Source: Hemicentrotus pulcherrimus (Eukaryota; Echinodermata; Echinoidea; Camarodonta; Strongylocentrotidae). Taken from it: DNA of 64,000 bases. Under the pieces are notes generated by a model. That model was not told the origin of the DNA and did not search any database. It worked only from the letters and a program-made list of their open reading frames with translations. Location of the stretch: NCBI GenBank assembly GCA_003118195.1, contig BEXV01000037.1:670458-734457 (forward strand), given 5' to 3'. This document shows positions 24,801 through 36,700 of this stretch, piece by piece (positions within the stretch are counted from its first letter, which is position 1; each line of letters starts with the position of its first letter). A program made the position numbers and the translations under genes.

Positions 24801-27589
24801 ACCAGTTGTTTTTAACAAAAAGGGATTAATTCCATGAATTTGCTTGAAACTTGATATAATGTCACTTTAAGACCTACTTTACATGAATATTAAAGTAATT
24901 GATTAATATTACATTGATGGGCACATGTGCTCTGTGCATCTATCGTCACTGTTACATCATCTTCACTTTCTGTAAAACAAGAAACTTGGGGGACCTGAAC
25001 ATTTTAGTGAATTGTGTAGGAGAGCCTTTTTCGCTGCAAGAAATTTCACAAACTTCCAAACAGTTAATATTGTTAACCATTTTGCAGTTCAAACTTTTGC
25101 GGCCTACTTCAAAATTCACATAGTGTTACATAGACAATGGTATTATGTGGTTGTGTTGATTGTGTTTCTCATGTATAGTAATACTTAATAAGCATGAAAC
25201 ACAGTCAGTGGTGAAACAATAATTGTATGATACATCATACACCATCATGATGAAGTAGTTTTCATATATCCATCCTAGTCTTGTGATATTCTTCCGTAAC
25301 CCTCAATTTGCTCTACATCAGATCTCCAGCTGGCTGCAATCATGTAAACCTTTTCCCCTGAAAATAGCATATTAATAGCATCTGGAAATCAAAAGTTTTG
25401 TCTATGACTGGGAGATCACAGTGTGATGCTGTCAATGATGATTGAGAAAGACAGGAAAGCTATCCTCCACATCATCAAGATGAATGCTTAGAAATCAATT
25501 TACCGAGAGGAAATGTTCTTTGGTGACTGACTCCCCTCTCATCTTTATCTTTATGACTTATTCCTGCGAAGGCTCCCCAAGAGCAATCCATACAATTTAT
25601 TTGGTCCCTTTTTCAGTGCTTTTTCTGAAGGAATTCTTGCTGTCTTCTCCGTGTTCCAGTAACCTAGTTTTTGGATTCCTCCTTAATGACACCATGTTCT
25701 AATTCTAATCCATGGTGGTTTTAACAACATGATCCTCTGTCCACCCCTGTCTGGGGACTAAGGAAGATGTTTCTTTTTTTATTGCTTCCTTCCCGGTCTG
25801 GCGATTTGATGGAACAGATATCTTAATAACTTTGCATGTAGTAGGGATAAATGCGCTCTCCCTAGAGGGGGCTATGCAACGCACTTTTGTCTCATCACCA
25901 ATTAGCAGACATGATAAAGACGTGATGATGATGACATGATAAAGTCATGATGATGATGAACTTTGCATGATCTGTTAGGGATCGTTTGAGAAAACCAAAG
26001 TGGAAGAGTAGAAGGAACATGTTAATATTAATACCATGGTCTGTTTTTTTTTGGGGGNGGGGGGGGATTCTTGAATTTTTAAGAAAAACTTGTTTTTTAG
26101 ACTTGTTAGACATGACTTATCCATGACAGAATACTGATTTTCACCCTGAGGATATGTTCTTCTCATGTTCATTGACTCTAGAGTGTACTTGATCCTGCGC
26201 TTTCACATGACGTTGATGTATGGTGGTTTTGGGGGGCTTCCTGACTCATGTTTTCATCCACATTCTTGGACTGCAGCTGAAGCAGACTGAAAAAGGATTT
26301 TTAAAATCAGGAACTATAAATCTATTGTTCTGATTGGTAAATCCCTGTGGGGATTCAAGATTAAGGTATTAATCCTTTAAAAGGGGAATATTTTTGTGTT
26401 ATACAGTATAAAGTGGATTATAGGGTTGAAAACAAGTTTTCATCATACTTGTAGTTTGATCTTGTGAAACTTTCTAGAAAAATATTAGAACACTGGAATG
26501 GATGCTATTTAGAAAATTGATTCAAACATGTCGATGGTGGTCTCTGGGGCTTACTGAGTTATATCTTCTTCCATAGAATCCACACACGAGGTGCATTGCA
26601 GTATAATTCGTCCCTATTTTCACGAAGTGACGTTAGTGACAAAAGCTTTTTATATGAGAAAGCTTGTAATCTGTATTACTATCTGTTTGCTTCATGTGAC
26701 ATTGATGAATGGTGATTTGCAAGTGGCTTTCTAGAAAAAGACTTGGTGATAAAATCTATACCTGCATAAAAAGTGGAAAATTATGATGAAGAAGATGAAA
26801 TGCGGTAGCCTTTTACAGACTGTGAAATACAAAGGAGGGAGTGGGTTACATGCAGCAATAATCAATCATGTTTTGATAACTAGAATTTTTAAAGAGATAG
26901 ATGAAAGTTAGACATAAATGTGATTTTAATATTGAATGAGGAATATCATTCAGTGTACTTCCCCATCACAAAGATGTTCCAAGGATCAACCAAAGGGCAA
27001 TTTCAATGCCCGGTACGTTGAATAGCCTATGCAAATCATGTTTTGATTATGCATTATGTCATTTTTGTGCATTTCAATGGGTGACAGACATACATTGCTA
27101 TTGAAAATTTGAAATTGCCTTGGTTGATTAAAAAAAAGAAAATCTTTATGCTTATATGTTATCCTGTCATTTTGCAAGGTTAAGAATTATTCACTTTGGC
27201 TGCTATAGTTCAAGTTGTCACTTCAAGTATGTTTATGAACTATTATGTTGCTGTAAAAACATGAGTTTTGACTTCAAAATATTTTTTTAGTTGTTGAAAA
27301 TAAAGATATGTGCAGGCTTTCTGTTCTCCAAATCTTGAAAGCGAATTCATACTATCATTTTTTGTTCCTCCTTGTATTAAGCAAATGCATAAGACATGAT
27401 GAAAGACTGTATATATTGCTCTCTTAATTTTGATCACATTGATTAACATGTTGACTTCTCAATTCTCTCGTTCCCGTAGACTTAATACAGTAGCCAACCG
27501 GTTCCTGTAGGCAATGGGTTCATTTTAATTATATTGATTCTAAAATAAACATAATTGAATTGGTTGTTTATTTTTTGTTTTCTTAATAG

Positions 27590-27695
27590 GTCTAGCTGAG
27601 CTAGGAACAGTGTGTGACCCATTGAGAAGCTGCTCAATTGTAGAAGAAAACGGTCTAAGTGCTGCTTTCACTATGGCTCATGAACTAGGACATGT
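27590..27695 (+). CDS. ADAMTS9/20: ADAMTS9/20 exon B: first half of the zinc-binding motif
   Basis: This 106-nt exon between acceptor TCTTAATAG and donor GTAAGT encodes residues 15-48, with split codons at both ends. It reads [15 protein letters not shown] and later [10 protein letters not shown]. His44 and His48 are the first two zinc ligands and Glu45 is the catalytic base of the metzincin site. [16 protein letters not shown] is typical of the ADAMTS9/20 and ADAMTS1 groups. The exon ends two bases into the Val codon after the second His, so the zinc motif is completed only after the 11.9 kb intron. Confidence 0.96.
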
Positions 27696-27937
27696 GTAAG
27701 TACTCACCCCCCCCCCTCCCCCAAAACATTTTTTTGGAATAATGATAATGATAATAAGTAATATTCAATTCTTGTAATGCATTGTAATGCATGTATTAAC
27801 TATACACTGGTACTCAAAGCACTCCAAAAGAATTTAATATTACAGGCTTGAGCCGTTCTTCTTCTTCTTCATTGTACATTCTGCCAGGCACATGACATTC
27901 ATTTCTAGGGGTTGGAACAAGAATAGTGTCTCCTAAT

Positions 27938-28000
27938 GCCTAGGTCACACACACGCCGATTGCCGCGCTTTAAATCGGCGATCAATGCGGCGTCATTTTT
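27938..28000. mobile_element. Fragment related to the end of the adjacent Harbinger-like MITE
   Basis: GGTCACACACACGCCGATTG followed by TTTAAATCGGCGATCAATGC parallels the left arm of the element at 28034-28472 (TTCACACCGACGC, then TTAAATCGGCGAGCAAAGC). Only one end is visible and no matching right end was found, so it looks like a solo terminus or a diverged relative. Confidence 0.55.
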
Positions 28001-28033
28001 TCAAAAAATCTCACGATCTCCTGAGATATGTTA

Positions 28034-28472
28034 TGCTAAGTTCACACCGACGCAGAATTGATGGCGCATTAAATCGGCGAGCAAAGCGGCGGCAAAGAGT
28101 AACAAAGCTTAATTAAAGCGTAAAGACCGTAATAGAGCGTGAGAAAGCTTTGAGCAATTCGGGACATTCGGCAAAGGTGCCAAAACGTTTTAACTCTGTT
28201 AAGCTTTCCTACGCTTTGAGCAAAGCTTTGATAAGCTTTGTGACGCTTTGATAAGCTTTAATACGCTCTCCCCGCTTTATGCGTGACAGATCGCCTCAAA
28301 TTTTTAAACAGTTTAAAAAATGTTGGCGCTCTTGCCAAATGTCCTGAATTGCTCAAAGCTTTCTCACGCCCTATTACGGTCTTTACGTTTTAATTAAGCT
28401 TTGTTACGCTTTGCCGCCGCTTTGCTCACCAATTTAATGCGCCATCGATCCGGCGTCGGTGTGAACTTAGCA
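28034..28472. mobile_element. MITE, PIF/Harbinger-like (about 140-bp TIRs, TTA duplication)
   Basis: The left arm starts TGCTAAGTTCACACCGACGC and runs to about 28175; its inverted copy ends at 28472 with GCGTCGGTGTGAACTTAGCA. By eye the arms agree at well over nine bases in ten across about 140 bp. TTA flanks both ends (28031-28033 and 28473-28475), as expected for the three-base TWA target duplication of PIF/Harbinger elements. The centre holds repeated GATAAGCTTT and ACGCTTTGA motifs. No transposase is encoded, so movement would need an element elsewhere. The superfamily call rests on the target site and is moderate. Confidence 0.8.
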
Positions 28473-30650
28473 TTAGAATCAGAAGGGCTTTAGTTCATAT
28501 CATTGCCATTCTGGCTCTCAACAAATGATATTTCAATAATAATGATGTAGGTTGTAGACATAAGTTGTTGCTACACAAGGAAGCCTCATGCAAGCCTTGC
28601 ACTCATTTCCATATAGGTTTTTCATCAAGATTATGTTATATATTTGTATTCATCAATGATACTTTTCTGGGATACTGTTCAAAAGAGTGGTCAGATTTTT
28701 TTGGTTTAAATGTACAATGCCTGTCAGAAATTTAATGTACTCTACACTCCAATTAACCTTGATCTTTTACTGTAATAGCAGTTTTCAGGAAGTTCATCAG
28801 TAATTAATCACTATGCAATATGTTACAGGTATGTTTGTGTATATCAACAAATAACTGATTACGCTGCTCTTTATTAACAAAAATTAATGTTTTTGTGAAA
28901 TGTATTTGTGAAAGTTTGGTTTTAGGTAAGGGATGATTGGATTTGTATTGTAATGGCACATATCAGCTGAAAGAATTTGAAAGAATGTTTTGATCTGTGT
29001 TTAGGAATTTAGAGTGTAAAACTGTTTTTAAAAAAGCTCTTTTTTGCCATGATGGAACTTGATGCCTTTTACAACTCTTTAAATCCCAACAGTGATCTTT
29101 GCTCATATTTCAAGTTTTCTCTCATAACCTGGCTTTGTGTTTGATTTTTGAAATATTGACCTTTTGTTAAAACTCCCATACCTGACAAAGCTAGCATTAT
29201 ATTCCCCTGACTTCATATTAATGTCAACCCATTTATCATAATCACTTTCGTGGCAGCGAGTTGGCTTGTGAAAATCAAGACCAATTTCTGTCATAAAGAA
29301 AATATGGATACTCGTTTAAAAGTCGGTCAGCAGGAGGGTAAAATGCTTTCAGGCACTTTTTTTTAACAACTCTGGTTGTTTGGACGTGATTGCTATTGTA
29401 GCTGGGTTCCTATGACCTATTGATCAGGGATTTGCAAGGGGATCATCAAGTTTAGTTCTCGTAATCCTTTTCCATCATTCAACTGACCCATATGGACTTT
29501 TTTTCTCTCCCCCTGCCTTGCCTCGATCCCAAACCTGCTTGGGGAGAAGTTTCGGTTTTGCCGGCTGCTATGACCATCTCTGACCACCTCTGACCATTGA
29601 GTGGACATGCAGGGAAGTCCACTATTTAGGCCAACAATTCCCTGTGCTTTCGCTGACTGGCACATGAAGTACTTTTGTGTTTTTGTATTCTCTCAGTCCC
29701 ACCTGTATTCTATTCATGCTGGCTATTTGGAGGAGGGTAGGCTATCCCAGGAGACAGATAGTTGGGGTGGGTGACCTACAAAAGATGTGTATATCAAGGC
29801 TAACTGACAGTAACTGACTGCTAAGGAATAGGACAAAGGTTTGATGATGGAGCGACAAAGAAGGCTAGAATGATAATGATGATAAATACAACCCATTCAT
29901 CTTTCTGCCTCCTTTTAAAGTTGTAATAGATCCATTGCTGAAGCTAATTGTCATCTTTATTTGATCAAATTGTCATTCAAATTACGATTAAAATTACATA
30001 AAAAAGATCATGCTTTGAAGCAAATCGGTTTCATTTACCCCTTAATGCGTAAACATGTTGAGTTCACATTGGTAGGTCTTCAAGGATTAAACTGTTTGTT
30101 TGCTCTTGATAAAAGTTCTTCAAATGCAATGAAATCAACAAGGATGTCGTTTTAAAGGCCCACTACACTACTTATGCCTACTTGCGCCCTCTATATAGCG
30201 AACAAAATGCCTAATCTGTGACCATTGGTCCCCAATGGTCCCCTTTTTCTTATGTTAATTGAGAGCTGATTTGATGACATAATCACATGTCAGTGACCAT
30301 GTAGAGAGGACTAATCCCTCCTGGCTAACCTAATGCAGATAAGCTTTAAATATACTGCTCTTACAGGGTCTTAATTATTTTTATTCTTTAGGAACTTTTT
30401 TGCAAACTTGTTTATATGCACTTTTTGAACTTCATGTTGTTGAGCTCATCAATCCATTTTATGAAGGTCTTCCTAAATCTGTCATGGTCGTCTTCCTGTA
30501 GGATGCACATTTTTAAAAAGAATGGATATTTTGTGTCTCTATCAGTCCATTTGTGTATTTTTGATTGCAATTATGATAATATTCAAATGGATCTTTTACA
30601 AAATTTCCATGAATGTACAACTTTTTAATTTTTAAAAACTGCTCTCTACC

Positions 30651-30753
30651 GCTTCCCCCTCCCCTCTCTCTCTCTATCTATCTCTCTCTCTCTCTCTCTC
30701 TCGCTCTCTCTCTCCCCTCTCCATCTTTTTCTCTCTCTCCCCCATCTCTTTCT
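30651..30753. repeat. CT microsatellite
   Basis: An imperfect (CT)n run with CCCT, CTAT and CTTT interruptions on the plus strand. It is pyrimidine-only for long stretches. Confidence 0.9.
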
Positions 30754-33700
30754 GTAAAGAGAACATAAAAATATATGTAAAACTATTTTATGGCCTAAAT
30801 TATTTTATTATCTCAATTTATCAGGACTATACTCATCGATGCCTTTGGAAGCTTTAACTCTTATTAAATCTAATATTTATAACAGGAAGGAGTTTAAAAA
30901 AATACTGTATATTAAGATTGCTAGAAATGAAAACATGAATATTTCATTGAAAAGGCTGAACTATTGTGACTGAAAAGGAATCAGTTTTTATCATTTTCAT
31001 TCACAGTTTGTATTGTTGAAAGCTTGTAATCAATGATCTCTAAATAGGACTCATCTAACTTTGAAAGCTTGATCAAAGATGTAAGTTGATGTAGGCCCTA
31101 ACATGACTCTCTCATGAATAAACTCATTTAAAGATGTCAGCTGTCGCTAATTTGATAAAACACATTATGTTCTTAATTGAAAGGGGTAAAGAGGAGGTAG
31201 GATAGGGGAGGAGTGCTTTGTTAACTGAAATAAAACTACAAGTATTGCTAAATATACCCTCAAACTTGGTCACTGAGATGTTATCAAACAATTAAACAAC
31301 AAAATTCCAGCCAAACAAATGTCAGCTACTCAATTGTTGGGTTTGAAGGTCTGCAACAGGTAGTGCTAATAATAGGAAACCACAGACAGGAAGTTATGTC
31401 ATTCTGATAAACCATGTCCATAGTAACCATCTACACAAGTGGTCAGGTTCGTGGTGGCTGGCGGCCATCTTGAATCTAGTCTGCCTGTAACCTCTGAGTG
31501 ACCAGTCATCATTCCTGTTTGTAGACCATAGTCTGCTATTTTAGACCTGCTATTTTAGACCTTCCTTAAATTATGTTGTTATTGAATGACAAGGAAGCTC
31601 TGTCTCAAAATTATTCTCTTAGGTTTCGCATGCTACCTATTTTGTTATGTGTCAATGGTCAAGAGGACTCACTCACTGCATATTTTTTGTACAGCTATGA
31701 AACTACAAAATCCATAATAAAATGCTGAAAAATGCCTACACTGATGGCTAGGACCTATTTGTTTCAAAGTTCATTTTAACAATAACATAGGAGTATAGGA
31801 TTTTTTTTACATTAGCTAAAAGGATGCCTGAAGGACTGCTAGATATGTCCTTTATGTGAATTAATTAATGTCTGTCGATGTAAACAATCAAAGCCCATGG
31901 ACTTGTACCTTGCTGCTTAGTTGCAATTTACTTGTTTAGTATGGAAACCATATACAGTGGTAATGCACTTTCTTTGTATCAGGAAATGGAATAAAATATA
32001 CATCTGTTGTGGTGATAAAGAAGGACATTTTATCCCCTTGGTTGAATTCTGTTTTGGCAATCAAAAAGTCAGTTCATGTTCTTTCCTTTCCCAAAGTTCT
32101 TGTATTTTGAAGAAGTAAATGCATCAAACTGAAGAAGATGAGATTCTTTGAGAATGGTTGTTGATGTGATATTACATGAGTGCTCAAATGCATGCAGGAT
32201 ATGACTATAGGATTAAACATTACATCTACCAGTTAAAGCAAGTCCTATTCTGCTCGTCAAATCTCCATGATGCGACGTATTTTGTCTCAAATACTCTGCA
32301 GGGCTGGATTATGAGAAGCAAACGATACACATTACATTGCAATGAATCCTAGCTGAACGAGGACCAAACTCTTATTTGGGCATTCTAGTATCCATCCAGG
32401 AGCATCGTATCGAAGCGCAATTAGGGGAATTTAGATAGTAATTTGTCGGATGCTGTTACCCGCAGTCCAAACATACTGAGAGCATTACATTACCTCTGTC
32501 CCATTATTTCTGATGAGAGCATCTATCTGCCCGCATCCCAACCTCTGCTCGGGTGATAACAGAGTCCTCTTTTATCTGGCCCAGACCTCCAAGTAGTTCA
32601 ATACCCCAGGATATTTTTGCTCATAATGTGAATCAACATGGCGATGGGTTGGTAGGATCTGGAGGAACATGAAGGAGAGAGTAAGATGGGGTTTAGGTTT
32701 ACAATCCTCCCCTGATCCCAAGTTTTCTTTCAGTTAAGAGTTGCCTGGATGGATGAGAACGATTGCTAATGCCCAGGATTGTGATTGGAGGAGATGGGAT
32801 GGAATTGGAATAAGGATGGTGGCCATTTCAGAGGAGGGGATGATGATAATGAATGAAACTTGATCTTGCCCATTTTTAGATGCATCCAAAAATCAAATGC
32901 CCAAAGGAGTTAATAAAGGATTGCTTTGGGTGTAAAGCTGTAGACTTTATCATCAGGTAGACTTTTATTACGATATGTATCAGCAACATCTCAAGTGATA
33001 ATGTCGAATCTATAGAGCATGAAGAATCTACTGGTAGTATTTCAGTTGAAAGTAGGAAGAAAAATGTTTAAAAGTATGAGATATTATTATTGTGATGAAG
33101 GAAAAACTATGAGCTCAAAAGAAAAGAACTACAGAAGTCATGAAAAAAGTATACCATAACTTTGTGAAAAGGAAAAAACAGAGTTGGCACACTCCATTTC
33201 CGTTGTTTCATCAATCATTGTAACATTGATATGAAAGATCGTAGCCTAGATGTGAGGGATTTCTCCATCATTCCTCAAAAGATCATATCCATATCTAATA
33301 AAATGTGAGACATATTTAGAACCATCACCAGGGGTGTCCCGGGGAAACAATGGTGTGATTGTGAGGTCATGCTTTATGTTTATAAACAAGAGACAAAGGG
33401 TAAAAGTATATTTGGAGTGAATGCCAGCATTTTCCAAGAGGCTACTGAGGCAAGGGAGGTTTGTTATACTATTTTGGTTTCCTTGTTTATATCCCGACTG
33501 TTGACTTAGATGGTCAAAGATGACTCATAGAAAGATAATTTCAGAGTAATAAAATTACATTGGAAACACCCTTGGACATTTTTAGCTAGGCTTAGACAAA
33601 GGTAACACTGATTCGCGAGCGGGACATTCTAAATGTATGTATGAAGGTCAATTTATGGCCAGACAGGAACGAGACATATCGATCAACGCACTGAATATTT

Positions 33701-36700
33701 TTTATCATGTTTAATGTATGTAAATGAGTAACCTAGTTGTAGTACCCCAAGGGTATTTTGAGCCGACGTTACATTTCTATGTAAATTTGATTTGTAGCCA
33801 ATGTTTAAGAGGCTGCCTCGTGATTTCATGATTATTTATACATTTTTGCTATGATGTAGGTTGCAACCTAGATATAGTTGCACTAAAGGGTTCCAAAATT
33901 TTCTGGATCTCAGGGGATTGTGATTTTTTTTGGTGTAAAATAAGAAATTACGACCACTAGGTGGACTGGGAGCTTTTATTAAGGGCTGTATCTTATATTG
34001 ACTCGATTACTTCAAAATATGATTTGGGAATACATTTAGCATTTCAAAATGTGAGCACATATTCTATTCCCAGGCTATTCCTCTAGGGGAATTGATTCAT
34101 TAGTGAGTAAGGATACAAGACGACATGTTGTGCAAGTTACATTCGACAATTATTACATTTTACTTTACAAGTTGAGGGCTAGGAGGGCATTAAGCCAACG
34201 TGGACCTTGCAGGGATGTCATGCATCTCCATTCAGAGACCATGCATCATTGCGGATGCGTTTTAGGATGTAGGGTCCCAATTTCCCATCTTGCTGAAATA
34301 ACTTGAGGAAGATGGTAACTCGTCCCCAGATAGTCTGCCCCTAAACCATGCAGGAAGTCATTGGCTGCCACGGGGGCTTCATTCCACTATTGTCAGCAAT
34401 AACAGGAAGGAATTCCAAAAAGAGATGTCCTCCCAAAGAACACCATTGAGATGGAAGCAAGGGACCGCATCACCCATTTCACCTGTATGACCTCCACTAA
34501 ATATCTAGCTGACATCTAATCTGATTTTAAACTGCCCCTATTCTCCCAGGGATCAAAGAATAGCTGCTCCTTGGGGTTGTGAGGGGGTATTTTTGTTTAC
34601 AGAGAATGTTAGAAATTCATAGCTTTTATCTTGATTAAAATCTGGCTTTCTCGTCTGGTCTTAGGGATAGCCTGGCCAATAAATAGAGAGCAATGACCTG
34701 GCATATGTACTCATTCATATTTTGTAGCTCGTCGTAGCATATGTGCATTATCTTTAGCCTCTTGACAAATACTAGCATCCTTCGTAAATTATTTATTTAC
34801 TCTATTCAATGGCTCTTGTCTTTACTCAAGGAACTCTTATTTTATCTCCCTTATTAGTACAATATTTTATTCTTTTTAACTCTTTATTTTTTTAATTTTT
34901 TATTAAAAAATCAAACAATTATGGAATATTATTTTTTGATACAGATTACAGAGTATCATTAATATCCAGGAAATATGTACTAAATCAAAGCAATTCAAAA
35001 GTTAGCAGTAGTGATTTACTTTGTATTTCTGCCTTATCATCTGATAAATAGATATGTTTACATCATGATATCAAAAGAATAACAATTCATAGATCATTCA
35101 AATATTTGAAGGAAGATCACGATATTGGATGAATCAGCAATAGAAGAAATGACCCTTGCGAAGGCTAATCGTGTGTACGTGATAAACATGAGTCTGTCTG
35201 GGTGTCTTATCTGAGGATTGAGGGCAAAGACCTTTGACCTCTCAAACATTGAACCTGAACATGGAGGACAAGGCAAGTCTGTCCCCGTGGAGATACATCA
35301 CTCTCCCTAGGGCATGATGGGATACATCTTTCTCCTCCCAACCCATGGTTCATCGTGACCCTGTTTGACCGGGAGCTATCTTTCTTGTGTGTCTGAGACG
35401 ACGATGACCTTCCTCTTAGGAGGATAGACAAACAATGGTGACTGGACACTGGCCACTTGTTGGTCAGGGTCACTGTCAATGGCATTAAGTAGTCTATGCA
35501 CCACAGACCCTTTGCTTAGGTCAGATCAAGTTGGGCTAGGTCCCAGAATACAGAATACTTTGCTTCAAAAGATGCCAGAACCTTATGTTCACAAATACCC
35601 AGAAAGAATTGTCTTCATTACTTTAGACATTAACATACTTACCCAATGGAGCCCTTGTAATTCTTCAGGGTGTTTTCAGTGTCTGCAGAAAGCTCAGAAT
35701 CTGAACCTACAGACTAGGTCAATCGGCCACAACTCACAAAATGGAGTGGTCACTTCTCGATCATCAATGAACAATGTGACATCATTGTATAGCCGTTGAG
35801 TATTTGACAACCAACTGTTATATGGTTGCCTTTGGTTGTTGGTGTATTATACCCATCCGATATCAAGCGTGTAATCTGGTGTTAATCAGGCTTTGAACAA
35901 ATTTTGGACCCAAAGATGCCATCAGTCATTTTATTTGAATGATTTCCTCTTGAGCTTTTTCGTTGTTGGGGGGGGGGGGGNTTGTCTGATCTGTATCAGC
36001 ATTTATTAACCTCGCTGATATTGTGTATACCGGTATGGTGTTATTCATCAGCTGAATAATGGCTGATTTTGTCATCAGGAGATGTTGAAAGATTTCATTT
36101 TTTGGTGAATCAAATGTGTATTAATCTATTTATACAATTTTGAATATGATATACTGATGGAAAGATTTTTATCAATTCCATTTCCTGCGATTATACAAAA
36201 GTAATTTGTTTTATTGGGTTGCAGGTTAAACAGTGTCCTCCTTTCCAGAAAGATAATTATTTTTTTATTTTTTTTCCTGTTTCAAATGTCCAAAGGTACT
36301 TTCTCGATCCCTCAAAAGATAAATGTTATTTCACTCCAAAATCTAAAATTAAAGTCACTTCTTTCATAGGAAAATAGTAATTGCTGGTATTTCAGCTCTA
36401 ATGATTTTCACCACTACTGGAACTGTACAAGCCATCTTTCACATTGGTCATTGCATGGGCTAAAATGGACATACAAACTTATGAATGGGGCAGTGGAAAC
36501 GGGCTGAAAACAAAATCACGAGGTGCTAGTGTATGAAAGGAGGATATTTGAAGTTTGTTGTCCTGAAACTAACTTGGTAATGATAAAATCCTGAAAATGT
36601 GGCTCCAATTTTGAGAGTGTAAGTGATTTCAATTATCACTTCGCCATCCTAGTTTCAGCATGGTGTTATCTAACACTGCATCTTCATCATATATGTCCTT

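Larger units (their letters stand above)
17018..27589 (+). other. Intron 1 (10.6 kb)
   Basis: The intron separates exons A and B (phase 1). It contains a foldback element at 17933-18427, an inverted-repeat element at 21417-21699, an assembly gap at 21731-21805, poly-G near 18923-18934 and a single ambiguous base at 26057 inside a poly-G run. A short motif shared with two other introns is at 17104-17128 and 27470-27525. A minus-strand open frame of 159 codons at 19508-19987 resembles nothing I know. Confidence 0.85.

Noticed and set aside
35479..35799. 106-codon plus-strand frame in intron 2
   Set aside because: No similarity to any family that I can recognise; it lies in a balanced-composition patch where long frames are expected more often.
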